A stretch of 64,000 nt of DNA, from positions 15,971,351-16,035,350 of the forward strand of contig NC_065544.1 in assembly GCF_932294415.1 (NCBI RefSeq), given 5' to 3'. Below, one piece after another: positions 10,118 through 21,312 of the stretch. The stretch's first letter is position 1; each line of letters starts with the position of its first letter. The notes under the pieces are model-generated. The model made no database searches. It had not been told where the DNA came from and worked only from the letters and a program-made list of their open reading frames with translations. This DNA comes from Quercus robur (taxonomy: Eukaryota; Streptophyta; Magnoliopsida; Fagales; Fagaceae). The translations under genes were made by a program, and so were the position numbers.

Positions 10118-12470
10118 CTAGAAGTTGATTAAAATTTATTGTGAGAAAGCATCCAATATCTTTACTTAATGGAAAAAAGAAAAATTCTCAATATTTTTCT
10201 GATTTTTTTGTGTGTGTTTGTAAACATAAAATTGAATTGTAAACTAGAGACATTACTTGGTGCCATGTAACCAATAGTGGCTAGTGTCATGGTTTGAATC
10301 GTAGAGTCTTCATTGCTTAAGAATTTTGAAATGCCAAAGTCACTCACATGTGCAACCATATCGTTGTCTAGGAGGATATTGTTGGGCTTCAAATCACAAT
10401 GGACAACAGGTAAAGCACAACCATGATGAAGATACTCCAATGATGATGCAACATCTACCATTATGCCCAATCTTTCTATCATATCCAAGAAGTAGTTATG
10501 AGAATACAACCACTTCTTAAGGCTCCCCTTGGGCATGTACTCTAGTACCAAGGCTTTAAAATCAATGCTACTACAACTACTTATGATTTTCACAAGATTA
10601 CGGTGGCGAATACTGCGCATTACACCACATTCAGCTTCAAAACTCTTAAACCCTTCTTCTATATTCAAATTAAAAACCTTTACTGCAACACTAGTCCCAT
10701 CTGAAAGTTTCCCTCTGTACACCGAGCCAAAACTCCCTTTTCCAACTAAGTTGCCTTCATTGAATCCATATGTTGCTTGTTCAAGTTCTAGATATGTTAT
10801 TCTTCTCCATGTAGCTAGAGGTAACAAATCTCCTTGACCTTTTAGTTTTGAATCCCTCTTTCGGCATCTCATCAAAACAAATATGAGGAACAATGCTAGT
10901 ATTGCTGCTATCATTGTTGGTAGAATATACCTTACAATAACTACAATGACCATCTTTGATTGTCCAACATTTCCTGTTTCACAGGGTGGAACTTGTAGTC
11001 GGGGTTGGACCACATAATGCTCGATTTCCCATGAATGATAGACCTGAGAATTGATCAATAACACCCCCAGATGGAATTTCACCTTGCAATCTATTGAAAG
11101 ATACATTGAAATATTTGAGGCATCTGAGTTCCATTAGAGACTTGGGAATTTCTCCTGATAAGTTGTTATTAGATAGATCCAAGCTTTCCAAGCTTATCAA
11201 CATATCAAATAACTGAGGAATATGACCTTGGAATTTGTTATGTGCTAAGAATAGGTTTTCCAAAGGACACAAACCTCCAAAAGTAGGAATGTCACCTGAT
11301 AGTTGATTCCATGATAGGTCTATATTTACTACCTGCTCCAAATTCAAAACATCTGATGGTAGATGGCCACTTAAAGAATTGAAGGACAAGTTTATTTGCA
11401 GTATGTCTTCAATACTCCAAAGGGATGAGGGAATGGAAGTCAATTTGTTGGATTCCAAGGACAACTTTTGAAGTTTAGAAAGACTTCCCCAACATGGTGG
11501 TATTGCTCCCAAGAGCTCATTCTGATTTAAATGTAATTCAACCAAATTCCTCAAGTGACAAATATCATTTGGGATGATTCCTTTGAGTCTATTGTGGTGA
11601 AGATTCAAACCTTGGAGCTTTCTCATCCCTCGAATTGTAGTTGGAATTGGTCCAACCAATTTATTGTCATCTAGGTTTAGGGTCATCAAGTTGCTTAAAT
11701 TACCAATCCCTGTAGGAATAGTGCCAATAATGTTGCAATTAAATGCTACAAATTCTTCAAGAGAAGTAGAGAAATTTCCAATGAAATTTGGAAGGGTGCC
11801 ACTAAGGGGATTATCTGCTAGCATTATAGTTGTCAAATTTTTGCAGTTTGTCAAAGATGTGAGAAAACTCAATTCTAGACTTAAAGAATCTCTGGTCAAA
11901 ATATTGTTGACTAAATTGAGTTTCTCAAGATGCCTTAAATTTCCCAAAGTATTAGGAATAGAGCCAAAGAAATTGTTTGCACCCAACTCTAGTTCTGTGA
12001 TCTTAGAAGCATTTGAGATAGAGCTGGGAATTATTCCATCTAGTTCATTATCCCATAGGTAAACAAACTTAAGATTTGGAAGCCAATTTCCTATGCTTGA
12101 TGGAAGTAGGCCTTCTAGCTGGTTCATGCATAGACAAATGAGTTCAAGCTTTGAGTTATTGAAGAGTGCATTTGGGATGCGACCAGTTAAGTTGTTGTTG
12201 GCTAAACTTAGTTCCGTTAGATTTTGAAGAGTGACAATCTCGAGTGGTACTTCACCTGCAACAACAACTCAAAAACAAATTCAAACCTCGTTATCAACAA
12301 AACATAAATTTTATTTTCTCTTTGAAATATACATCCTATGTATTTAGAAAAATTGATTAAAACTATTATGTAAAAGGTTGCGTCCACTATAACAATTACT
12401 AGTAATCAAGTGTGATTGAGCCAAGAGAGCTTTATAACTCAATTGGTTGACAACTCCTAGTATGTGTGTG

Positions 12471-12507
<37 letters not shown>

Positions 12508-13328
12508 CAAAGCTTAGAAAAAATTTAATTAGAATCTACAATTTAAGTCTAATTTTGTGTCATGTGTCTCAAAAGTTTTCTTAATTTTGGGGTCAAATGT
12601 GGGACTATACCATAAATATCCATCTAGCTATTCATTGTATTTACAACAATGCAAAAATTGAAGAGTCCAATAAAAAAAACATTTTAAACAGTGAAACTCC
12701 TTTTCATGTCTCACAAATGATGGAAAAAGCAAATTAAAAGCAAAAAACTCAAATCTATGAAGAGAAAAATTTGATTGCCACCACCACCATGAGGGCCACC
12801 ACCCACTGTTACACCAGCCTTCACCCACCAAGACCACAACTCAGCCATGGTATGATGTGGCATTACAGGTTTAACCCCTAAAAATGTTTGGTTCGTTTTT
12901 AATTTTAATTTTCTATATATAGTTTGGTTAAATTTGATTAGTGGGTTTGATTGTTTGGTGGATGAAAAAAAAAAAAAAAAAAAAAAATCCTAGGCTACAA
13001 GGAGTTGAAATCATAAATCCAGAGCAGAGACAAGGAGATAGAGAGTTAGAATTCCATAGCAAAAAGTCATCAATATAAAGATGGCCGGAAGAGAGGTTCG
13101 AGAATACACCAATCTTACTGAATCTAAGGCTATTTTCCATTCCAACTTCTTAGGTTTTTTTTAGTGGTGTAATATCAAATACTGGTTGTGGGATTTTTAC
13201 CGACCGCTATTCCCATGTATTAGCACAGGTTACAACCTAGTATTTCTAATGGAGAAATAAATGGTTCAAATTTCCTCTATCCCAACTATGGAATTAAAAA
13301 ATAAATAATTTTAAGTGCATTTGACATG

Positions 13329-13360
<32 letters not shown>

Positions 13361-15053
13361 ATATTTGGTGAATTTCGTGCAGACACACATATGCTAATAA
13401 TAATATTTATAATAATAATCAAATAAGAAAATCAATAGAGTTCATTCAAATCACTCTATGTACATAATGAAAGAAGATGCATTTTTTTAGCCAAGGTGGA
13501 AAACTTGCCCCTGATATCTTTTCTTTAAGGATCATGCTTTTAGTTTATTCTACTTGCTCTATCTTAGTAATCTGTGTACGAACTTATAATATAGAATGAT
13601 GCAAATCAGTTTAGGCCTGTTGGGCACTTTATTCCATTTTTTCTCAACAAAAAAAGGCACTTTATTTCATTCATTATGCAAAATTGATTCTCCAGAATCT
13701 CCATTAGTATGTTTGTCTACAGGAATCACCATAAACAAACATATTAGTTTGTAACAAATTTTTTGTAAGACACTAAGAATTGTAATACGTGTAATATGTA
13801 CCCCGGATACACTAAGTACCTCTCTAATTGTTGTGGTCTTTATACGCATTGCACCATGTAAACACGATATTTGCCACTTCGGTTTGATGAGAAATTGTTC
13901 CATATACCCAGTATACTACAAATCACATAAAAGTACATGACCTATAGATAAATGGGACTTACTTTATGTGAATAGAGAGCATATAATACACAATACGATA
14001 AACACTAAATAATTTCTAGCAAAAGAAAATGATATACTAAATAATTGCACTTGATGGACATAAGTTTTCAAAATTTCAAACATTCTTGGAGCCAAAAGGG
14101 AAGTAGTATTTAAATTGAAGTGGTTATCGTCATACCTGTAAAGTTGTTATCATCCAAATGAATTATCTTGAGGGAAGTACAGTTTCCCAAACTTTTTGGA
14201 ATTCCTCCTGCAAAATTTTCAAATTGTATACAGGTGAAGAGCTGCTAGTAGGCTTAAGTACTAGTTATAGAATATGAGCTTTTATTTGGAAACTAAAATA
14301 ATCAATTTTAAAGCTCATATCTATCCGCACTTTCTTTGACCAGTTTCGATAAAGGGAAAGGAGAGGGAATAGAAGAGAATATAATAGAGTTGACAGGAAA
14401 TTAGATTAATTTCCAAAAACCTGTTTTATGTTGAAATCTGGGGAAACTTTAAACTTATAAATTATAATTTTCAAATGATTCATACTAATGTTACATTTTT
14501 ACATTAAGACTCCGTTTGGGGGCTGATGAAAGTTTTTGCTCATTTTAGTTTTTACCTTCTTTTTGGTACTATTCAGTTAGTTTTCAAATTTTTTTTTTTT
14601 TTTTAATAAAAGGTTTTCAATTTCAACTAAATAAGTTGTTCCTAAACGGACCCTAGGTTGTGTCCTGGACATCACCATTGGGATGTGAGGAGAAGCCAAA
14701 TTAACCAATGGATCATTGATTTGTAGTTATGTCACATTGGAGTAAATTTTCTTTGAACTTTGATCATTCAAATGACTTGTACTCATGTTGTGTATTTTCA
14801 TTTCTTGGATAACAAATACGATAAAATAAACTTATAACGTTATTATTTAAGGCTAGCTCTAGGCCTAGACCTAATATTCCAAACTCAAAATTTTCAAATA
14901 AATTTTAACTCTGACCACCTAATGTAGTCAAGAAAAAAAATTTACTTGACATGGTATATTATAACAATATCTTCTAATTACCTCCTTCGTTAATTTTATA
15001 TGTTGTTGTTTTTTAAAAATAAAATCTCTTATACAATGCTACATATGTATAAG

Positions 15054-15086
<33 letters not shown>

Positions 15087-16256
15087 TTCGACACTTTTAA
15101 GTTAATTCAAAATAAAATCGACATACAATGTATTAAAAACCCAAGGCATACATATAATATTTTAAAATTTTTGAGTAGATTATCTTATTCTTAATACTTT
15201 AAGTTAACTTATTTTTTAATTTTATTTTTAATTATTCAAATGATTTTTTTGAATGTCTTATATTTAGATTAATCTTTTAACTTATATATATATATATATT
15301 CAACTTAAATTATGAATTAATTTAAGTATAATATTAATTATACTAACTCTAATACTATTAGGCTTGAAAATAAATTGAAACCAAGCATGAAGAAAAAAAT
15401 ATAGCTTACATCATTATGTGAGAAAAAGGAATACATCATTATTGTACCTCTAAAGTATAGTATAATTACTCGAAATATATTGTCAAAAATACTAGGCTAA
15501 AATACAAAGTGCATTCTCTAAATTTGACTAAAATTTATTTCAGTCTTTTAACTTTACTTTTGTTCAATTGAATTCTCTAAGTTTTAAAGCTATTCAATTC
15601 ATAAATTTTGTCCAATTTCATTTAAAAAAAAATAAAAAATTGATGTTAAGTATGCAATTAACTAATAAAAAGATATTTTTTGAAAAAAAAAAATCTTATA
15701 TGAAAAAATCTATAAAAATATTTTATAGATTTTTTTCATGTAAAAATAATTTTTTTAAGGGCAATGTTTTAACAAAATTGGACAAAATGTCTAAATTGAA
15801 CAAATTTGAAACTTAGAGGACATAATTGAATGAAAATAATGTCAGATGATTGAAATAAATTTCAATCAAACTTAGAGAATGAATTTTACATTACTTTTAG
15901 CCAAAAAACTATATCCTCATCACGAGGAACTCTTTAATAATAATAAGTACTCTCCATTTTATGAGGATAAGGCCAGCAAAAAGCTAACGCTCAAAGAACT
16001 AAAGAAGTATAGGGAGTTTGTTGATATATTGGGTTTGTTTGGTTGGGTGTTTTTAGGCGATAAGGCCAGCAAAAAGCTTATGCTTAAAGAACTAAAGAAT
16101 GATAGAGAGTTTGTTGATATATTGGACTTATTTGGTTAAGCATTTTGGAGGCCTAAAAAAGCGTTTTTAAAACTCAAAATTCTGTTTCGCAACAACAACT
16201 TCTCCTAATTTTTTTACAAACACTAATTTTTAGCTCAAATGACTTTTTTGCAATAG

Positions 16257-16294
<38 letters not shown>

Positions 16295-18618
16295 GGAGGC
16301 TAGTCAACTCAAAATTAGATAGATGTGCTTCGGCCCTCTGCTTTTCTCTTTTTTGAGTCAGAGGAGGGCTACGAACTATGTAGTGCACACGTGATTGGAT
16401 TATGCAAGATATAGGGTATATCATATATGTCTATATGAGAATGGGAGCAAAAACCACTCTATTAAATATACATTTATCTTTTTCACTATGAATCTCACAA
16501 GAGTGTAACATTTATAATTAGTCTCATAAACGAAGAGCATTCACATTGAGATTAACCCAAACACTGAAAACACACCATACAGAACAAACTAAACTTCTCT
16601 CTCCTACAGCTTGTAGGAGAGAGAAAGTTTCTCTCTCTCCCTCAGTAGGAGCTTTTTCCCTCTTGCCTAGTACAAGTCTTCTCTCCCTCTTTCACTGGGG
16701 GTTTTAAGCATCTACAACTCTTTGCAGAAGTGTTTGAAGTTTTCTCCATCTCAACCACGCGATCGGACTTCACGTGGTGTGCACGCGAGCCTTCAAATTC
16801 TCTCATAGAACTGCTTGGATGATGGGTTCCGATCAAACGTTTGTAGATATGGGAATAATGGCTTTCCAGGATAGGTTTAGGTCTAGGTTTCAAATGGAGC
16901 GGCTTCTTCTCCTTTGTTTTATTTGTGGTGTTCTGGGTCTTGGTGAGACCGATTGTCTCAAGTATTTTGGGGGCTGGACCAGAAAAAGCAATGGTTTCAT
17001 GGAGGTTTTTGAGAATCATAGAGTTGCTAGCTATGGTGGGTCGGAGGAGGAAAGATTGAAAGAAGTCACTGGCATTCAGATTCGATGGTTGCTAGTCAGG
17101 CGTGGCTGGGTCCGGAGCATGCGCACTCAATAGCTCTGTCAAATCACACAAGCTCCAACAACACCTTGAGCCCAACGCCCTCCTCAACTATGCACTCCCG
17201 TGATTCCCAAGGATCTTCTGTGAAGGGTAAAAATGTAATGGTCAAGGCCCCGATTTTAGGCTCTCCATTGTTGGCATCTGAGTCCCAATTTTCACCCAGC
17301 TTGTTTCCCACAAATAATCCCTCTCCTTTCAATGAGCCCACCAATTCCCCTTTATGCCCACAGAGAGGGCTTTTAAAAGAGGTTGCTAGAGCCCAAGGAA
17401 AGAAAACTCAAAACTTTAATATGCAAACACAAGTTAAGTGTTGGGCTCTCGGGTTCATTGGGGAGAGTGGGGTGTAGTTGTTGTTGTTTTTCCTCCCAAT
17501 TGTTGTATGCTCTCTCAGTTGTACCTCTGTTTTCAGTTAAATGAATATTTCATGTAATTATCAAAAAAAAAAAAAAAAAAAAGAGTGTAACATTTACACG
17601 CTGTGAAAAGATAATTTTTTTTTATTTTATTTTATGAAAAAGATAAAATATTTTAATGATTGATATGCCTTCTTGAGATAAGAAATGACAAAATAATTTT
17701 TTTTTTTTTTGAGAGAGTTTTAACCTATGACGTCCGCTCCTGATAATAGCTCTTTATTATCAGACCAAGACACTAATCAGTTTTTGGTGTAGGCGGGGAT
17801 TGAACCCCAGATCTCTTATACAACCATCAGAGACTTTACCAGTTGAGCTAACTGGAACCCACAAATGACAAAATATTTTGGGTGGTGTTTATTTCGTATA
17901 CACTATTATATATTAAGTATACACTCATATTTTTGCACTAAAGTCGTGACGCTCCCAAATATTTTATACATGAGAGACCTTCTTGAGATAAAAGAAAATC
18001 GACAAAATGTGGATACCAAAATAAAATAATTTAAGATAAAAAGTTGTACATGGTGGAGGGCATCCAACCTGAAAGCTTGTTTTCGCTGAGATGAAGTATT
18101 TGCAGTGACGATAAGTTGCCTAGAGATGCTGGAATGGTACCTTCAAAACTGTTTGTATAAGCATACAACTCTTGAAGTTTGGGTAAAAACCCAAGCCATG
18201 ATGGTAACACTCCCGAAAAGTTGTTCAATCCAAAGCTGACAATTTCCAACCGACGTAAAGCAGCCAACTCGTTTGGAAGAGAACCATGAAAATTGTTGTT
18301 TCTGAAGGATAAATGAGACGAGAATGTTAGGTTTCCCACTTGTGGAGCAATGGTTCCTGAAAGACCCATATGAGAAAGATTCAAGGCAATGACTCTATGG
18401 TATCTCTCACCACAAGTGATCCCAATCCAATGGCAAACAGAGGTAGAGGTAGACCAATTGCTTGCCAACCTTTTGTAAGGGCCATCTATATGGTGTTTGA
18501 GGGCAAGAAGCGCTGATTGGTCTGTGGTGATGTTGGTCTCTACTGCCGTAGCTGAGCTAGCCTTTAAACAGTGTACCAACAACACTGCAAAAAAGAGGAG
18601 AAACGCAGCAATCTCCAT
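9762..18618 (-). CDS. LRR receptor-like kinase, subfamily XII (EFR/FLS2/Xa21-like), one frameshift
   Basis: Exons on the minus strand are 18069-18618, 14136-14207, 10257-12255 and 9762-10117. All junctions are GT-AG, and the phases agree if one base is removed near 11001-11010, giving about 991 residues. Order: signal peptide (residues 1-25), LRRNT_2 cap (SALLALKHHI, CHWIGITC), about 20 LRRs of 24 residues, membrane helix after VGQSK, and a Ser/Thr kinase. Kinase motifs are GKGSFGSVYRG, AVKVF, HCDLKPNN (non-RD) and SDFG; the APE motif reads APK. Family members are plasma-membrane receptors for microbial patterns. The frameshift falls between LCGP and RLQVPPC, just before the membrane helix, so the allele is probably a pseudogene unless the base is a sequencing error. 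Intron 1 (3.9 kb) and intron 2 (1.9 kb) are full of repeats. The exact ligand type cannot be told. Confidence 0.85.
10257..12255 (-). other. Receptor kinase exon 3 (most LRRs, membrane helix, kinase N-lobe to activation loop)
   Basis: The acceptor is TTGCAG|GTGAAG at 12255 and the donor is CCAA|GTAATG at 10257. The frame changes by +1 at about 11001-11010. No other stop interrupts either frame. Confidence 0.85.
12256..14135 (-). other. Receptor kinase intron 2
   Basis: AT-rich intron with a (TA)n tract (about 12476-12502), two long A-runs (about 12965-12987 and 13329-13358) and a short host-like ORF (13081-13164). No other feature is supported. Confidence 0.7.
13081..13164 (+). pseudogene. 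Short ORF resembling the first exon of a conserved plant gene
   Basis: An ATG opens a 27-residue frame beginning MAGREVREYTNLTE and ending at TAG. From memory, MAGREVREYTNL is the N-terminus of a conserved plant protein whose name I cannot state. Here it diverges after residue 13, so at most it is a captured or duplicated first exon. A 100-bp leader-like stretch precedes it, next to an A-run. Confidence 0.35.
14136..14207 (-). other. Receptor kinase exon 2, single 72-bp LRR
   Basis: TTTGCAG|GAGGAATT opens and TTTACAG|GTATG closes a 72-bp exon that encodes exactly one 24-residue LRR (GIPKSLGNCTSLKIIHL then DDNNFTG). Phase 1 on both sides makes it a symmetric exon, removable without changing frame. 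Confidence 0.85.
14515..14655. mobile_element. Small hAT-like MITE candidate
   Basis: Ends read CTCCGTTTGGGGG on the left and, inverted, GGGTCCGTTTAGGAA on the right, about 140 bp apart. No target duplication is evident. Confidence 0.4.
15495..15902. mobile_element. MULE-type foldback MITE (408 bp)
   Basis: Inverted arms start GGCTAAAATACAAAGTG on the left and, inverted, GGCTAAAAGTAATGTA on the right, and continue as a near-palindrome to the centre. 9-bp flanks AAAATACTA (15486-15494) and AAAAAACTA (15903-15911) agree at 8 of 9 positions, as expected for Mutator-type insertion. No real gene lies inside; the open frames are palindrome artefacts. Confidence 0.8.
15912..16140 (+). repeat. Imperfect direct repeat, about 90 bp
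   Basis: GATAAGGCCAGCAAAAAGCT with the following GAGTTTGTTGATATATTGG occurs at about 15965 and again at about 16060. No function seen. Confidence 0.7.
16515..17580 (+). mobile_element. Internally deleted L1-type retroposon
   Basis: A perfect 16-bp target duplication AAGAGTGTAACATTTA (16499-16514 and 17581-17596) brackets a 1066-bp insert ending in an A-tail (17563-17580). It contains an L1 ORF1 fragment with a zinc knuckle and then a 3' UTR with TTTCATGTAATTATC before the tail. There is no endonuclease or reverse transcriptase, so it must have been mobilised by another L1. Confidence 0.85.
16774..17133 (+). pseudogene. L1 ORF1 C-terminal fragment
   Basis: The frame encodes CFICGVLGLGETDC, which matches the plant L1 ORF1 knuckle C-X2-C-X4-H-X4-C with the histidine replaced by leucine. 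Sequence before and after is typical of the region preceding ORF2 in plant L1s. The gene is broken: a second open frame (17085-17477) overlaps its end and is proline- and serine-rich. Confidence 0.55.
17696..17862 (-). mobile_element. tRNA-derived SINE, copy 1
   Basis: The minus strand reads GTGGGTTCCAGTTAGCTCAACTGG (A box TTAGCTCAACTGG; split here only to describe it) and GGGGTTCAATCCC (B box). It ends in an A-tail seen as T-run on plus. The 13-bp target duplication AAATGACAAAATA is perfect (17683-17695 and 17863-17875). Confidence 0.9.
18069..18618 (-). other. Receptor kinase exon 1 (signal peptide, LRRNT, first LRRs)
   Basis: It starts at the first ATG, in the context MEIAAFLLFFAVLLVHC, and ends at CTTTCAG|GTTGG in phase 1. 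If not spliced, translation runs on to a stop at 18031 after a 12-residue tail, which would make a secreted 195-residue LRR protein. Confidence 0.85.
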
Positions 18619-18684
18619 GAGTTTCTATGTGTAGGTTGATATGTGACGCTAACTATTGTATCAAATAAGTATGGCTGTATGATG

Positions 18685-18692
18685 TTTTTATA
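18685..18692 (-). promoter_or_regulatory. Putative TATA box of the receptor kinase
   Basis: The minus strand reads TATAAAAA about 67 bp upstream of the ATG, which allows a short leader of roughly 35 bp. Beyond it (18700-19460) I see only AT-rich sequence with no gene. Confidence 0.55.
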
Positions 18693-19462
18693 CATGAAGA
18701 AATCAACTTTTGTTGAATTACAAAGAAAAAGAAGAGGATGACTAAATCAACATTCAATTTTTTGTAGTCTACATCTCGAAAGAAAAAGAAAACCAAAACT
18801 TTTTGATATATTTTTTTCGTTTGAAGGAACATATTTTAAAATTTGAGATGCATGTTAATAAGTAACATAGTTCGTGGCCCACAGCAGTTTCTTCTATTCA
18901 ATTTCCCCTCCTTTCTTTTTCTCTTGTGGTTAAGTTAGAAAGTTCAATAAAGATCAGGATCAGTCATCATAAACCGTTTGGTGGGATCAATTATGAAAAA
19001 ATGAAACTAGAGAATAAGTGATTGATGATGATAATTTTGTGGGTTTCAGTTAACTCAATTAATAAAATTTCTTATTATTTAACAAACAATTTGGGATTTG
19101 GAATCCACCTTCGCACAAAATAATTAAGATGATTAGTGTCGTGTCTTGATAATAAAAAACAATCATTATGAAATGTACCCTATAAGTTAAATTTCTATCA
19201 TATCTATAAGAAAAGATGATCATGACTTGACAACATATTTAATTTTATAGATGGTAGTAAAGATACATTTTTATTCAATTATTACTAGATACATTAATTA
19301 TTTTACATTGTGAAGATGTCTTTATGACTTCTCATGAATGGTATTATGATATATGGATTAAGATCATGATGCAATTCTTCCCTTCCCACTCATAATTTTT
19401 TTTTTTTTTTTTTTTTTCACTTCTTTAACTTTCACCTTTTACTTTTCTTAACTTATTTTTAG

Positions 19463-20083
19463 GGTCGATTTGGATTTAGCTTATTTTTGCTGAAATTGAA
19501 AACTGAAACTGAAAACACTGTAACAAAATAATTTTTAAATGTGTGAATAGTGCCATGGGACTCATTTTTAATGAAAAAGTTGTTGAAAAGTGGAATTTGT
19601 GGGTCTGTGAACAGTGCACGGGTGCACTATTCACCATAGAAAAGTCAACCTTTGTGGCTACTGTTCATGAACAGTGCATGAACAGTAACCGCATTACTCC
19701 CTAAAACGCATAAAAAAAATAAATAAATAAAAAAACGCAAACTTGTAAACGCAAACGCCCAATCCAAACAAATACTTCCATTTGGATACGGTTGAAAACT
19801 CAAAACTAAAATTGAAAACTGAAAAATACTGTAGCAAAATAATTTTTAAATGTATGAATAGTACCGTGAGACTCATTTTTAATAAAAAAAGTTGCTGAAA
19901 AGTGAAATTTGCGGGTCCGTGAACAGTGTATTGATTTGCTGAAAAGAGCAAGAAAAGTCAAACTTTGTTACTACTGTTCATGAACAGTGCATGAACAGTA
20001 GCCGTAAGTCTTACAAACGCGTGCAAAAAAAAAAAACACCAGACGCAGACGCGCTGTGTTTTTCAGCCCAATCCTAACGTAAC
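19463..20083. repeat. Two tandem copies of a short interspersed repeat
   Basis: Two related units of about 300 bp (19463-19772 and about 19788-20083) each begin near TTTGGAT and carry GTAACAAAATAATTTTTAAATG or its variant, GACTCATTTTTAAT, and a GTTCATGAACAGTGCATGAAC palindrome. Each ends near CCCAATCC. They look like non-autonomous hAT-type repeats; no target duplication was resolved. Confidence 0.6.
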
Positions 20084-20775
20084 TACTGTAAATAGTTATT
20101 TTTTTCAACTCTCAGTTTCAATCATTGAGAGGAATTGCATCGGGTGCAACTAATTGCAATCCATGATATAGTAAGTTATGATTGTACTGCTTCAACGACA
20201 AAGCTTTTACATATATAGAATTTTAGTTGAAAAGCTTTTTTATCCCTTGGTGGAACATAACCATATATTACTTTCCAGTTTTGATAGCCACCTCTGAGTC
20301 TCTGGCAAGTCCTGCTTTTCTTTTTCTTTTTCTTTTAATCAGACGTCCAGTGTGGGTTTCCTCCGTCAAAAGAAGGAATATGATAAAGCTTATTTGTGTT
20401 TATATAACTTTATTGTATTCTCCTATCAATTGAACAATCTAAAATAAATTGTAGTCCCCAGATGTTGGGAAAACGATGTGAATTTCCAATTCAAGAGGAA
20501 AAGTTGCATGCTTTTGCCTTGACTTCTTCTACATGCAAAGTTCTGGTTCAATAAAGCTAGTTCCATACGGTTCACGAAACCTTGCACCTTAACAAAATAA
20601 AGACTAGTCGTATGTTCTACCTAACTTTAATGGAAGCATTAAGCAGCGCGTAATAATAAGTCCAATTTTTCATCCCGCTTCATTTTTCTTTATAAACTTG
20701 TTGAAATTGATTATATATTATTGGATCACAATCTAATGAATGGAGGAGGCCTATATATATAGTATATATACTTAG

Positions 20776-20778
<3 letters not shown>

Positions 20779-20806
<28 letters not shown>
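20779..20806. repeat. (AG)n microsatellite
   Basis: About 14 AG units. The surrounding 20084-21210 shows no supported gene. Confidence 0.9.
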
Positions 20807-20809
<3 letters not shown>

Positions 20810-21212
20810 GAGAGGAGGCCTGGCTATAAGTACAAAATTACAACAAGTGTAGTGAGCTTGGTTGATGGAATTTGAAGAAAGGACAGGGCTTGTTTGATCA
20901 AGGCTAGGAGATCAACTATTGTGGCATTAAATGTGGTTGTGGAGGACATTCCAGAGATGTTAGTGTAGGTCCTTGAAGTTGAAGGATATATGTAATGTAG
21001 TCAGCAACGAAGTATCTCTGAATTGGGAATTTCAAATGTGAACGTGAAATAAAGTGGGAATTGAAAATGCCTAATTGGAAACAATTGCTTGCTAGAAAAA
21101 TTAAACAATCAATTGGTGCCAATCAACAATCAACAAGTATTACAACAAAACCTACAACAAAATTTTACATTGCAAAACATGTAAAAAAATTTCATTGCTT
21201 GCAAAAAGAATA

Positions 21213-21312
21213 ATGCTAGCTAGTATCACAACAAAACCCACAACTTTGTCACAACTTGCCACATGGATAAGTTGTGGCAAAGTTGTGGGTTTTGTTGTGG
21301 TACTAACATTAT
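21213..21312. mobile_element. Hairpin MITE (about 100 bp)
   Basis: TAGTATCACAACAAAACCCA at 21221 is mirrored by TGGGTTTTGTTGTGGTACTA ending near 21304, with a 12-bp loop around ACATGGATA. The fold covers nearly the whole element. Confidence 0.75.

Larger units (their letters stand above)
14208..18068 (-). other. Receptor kinase intron 1, loaded with transposons
   Basis: This 3.9-kb intron holds a hAT-like MITE candidate (14515-14655), a (TA)n tract (about 15060-15086), a MULE-type MITE (15495-15902), a (TA)n tract (about 16260-16290), an L1-derived retroposon (16515-17580) and a SINE (17696-17862). The remainder is AT-rich without genes. Confidence 0.75.

Noticed and set aside
9796..10128. 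Plus-strand open frame over the kinase C-lobe
   Set aside because: Antisense shadow of receptor-kinase exon 4; no motif of its own.
11664..12062. Plus-strand open frame over the LRR region
   Set aside because: Antisense shadow of LRR exon 3.
12420..12600. Another tRNA-like SINE (AACTCAATTGGTTGACAAC)
   Set aside because: Only an A-box-like word is present; no B box, tail or duplication could be found.
15568..16139. Lysine- and phenylalanine-rich open frames
   Set aside because: They arise from a MULE-type palindrome and a local direct repeat; composition is low-complexity.
17696..17862. tRNA gene suggested by A and B boxes
   Set aside because: No cloverleaf or anticodon arm; target duplication and A-tail identify a SINE.
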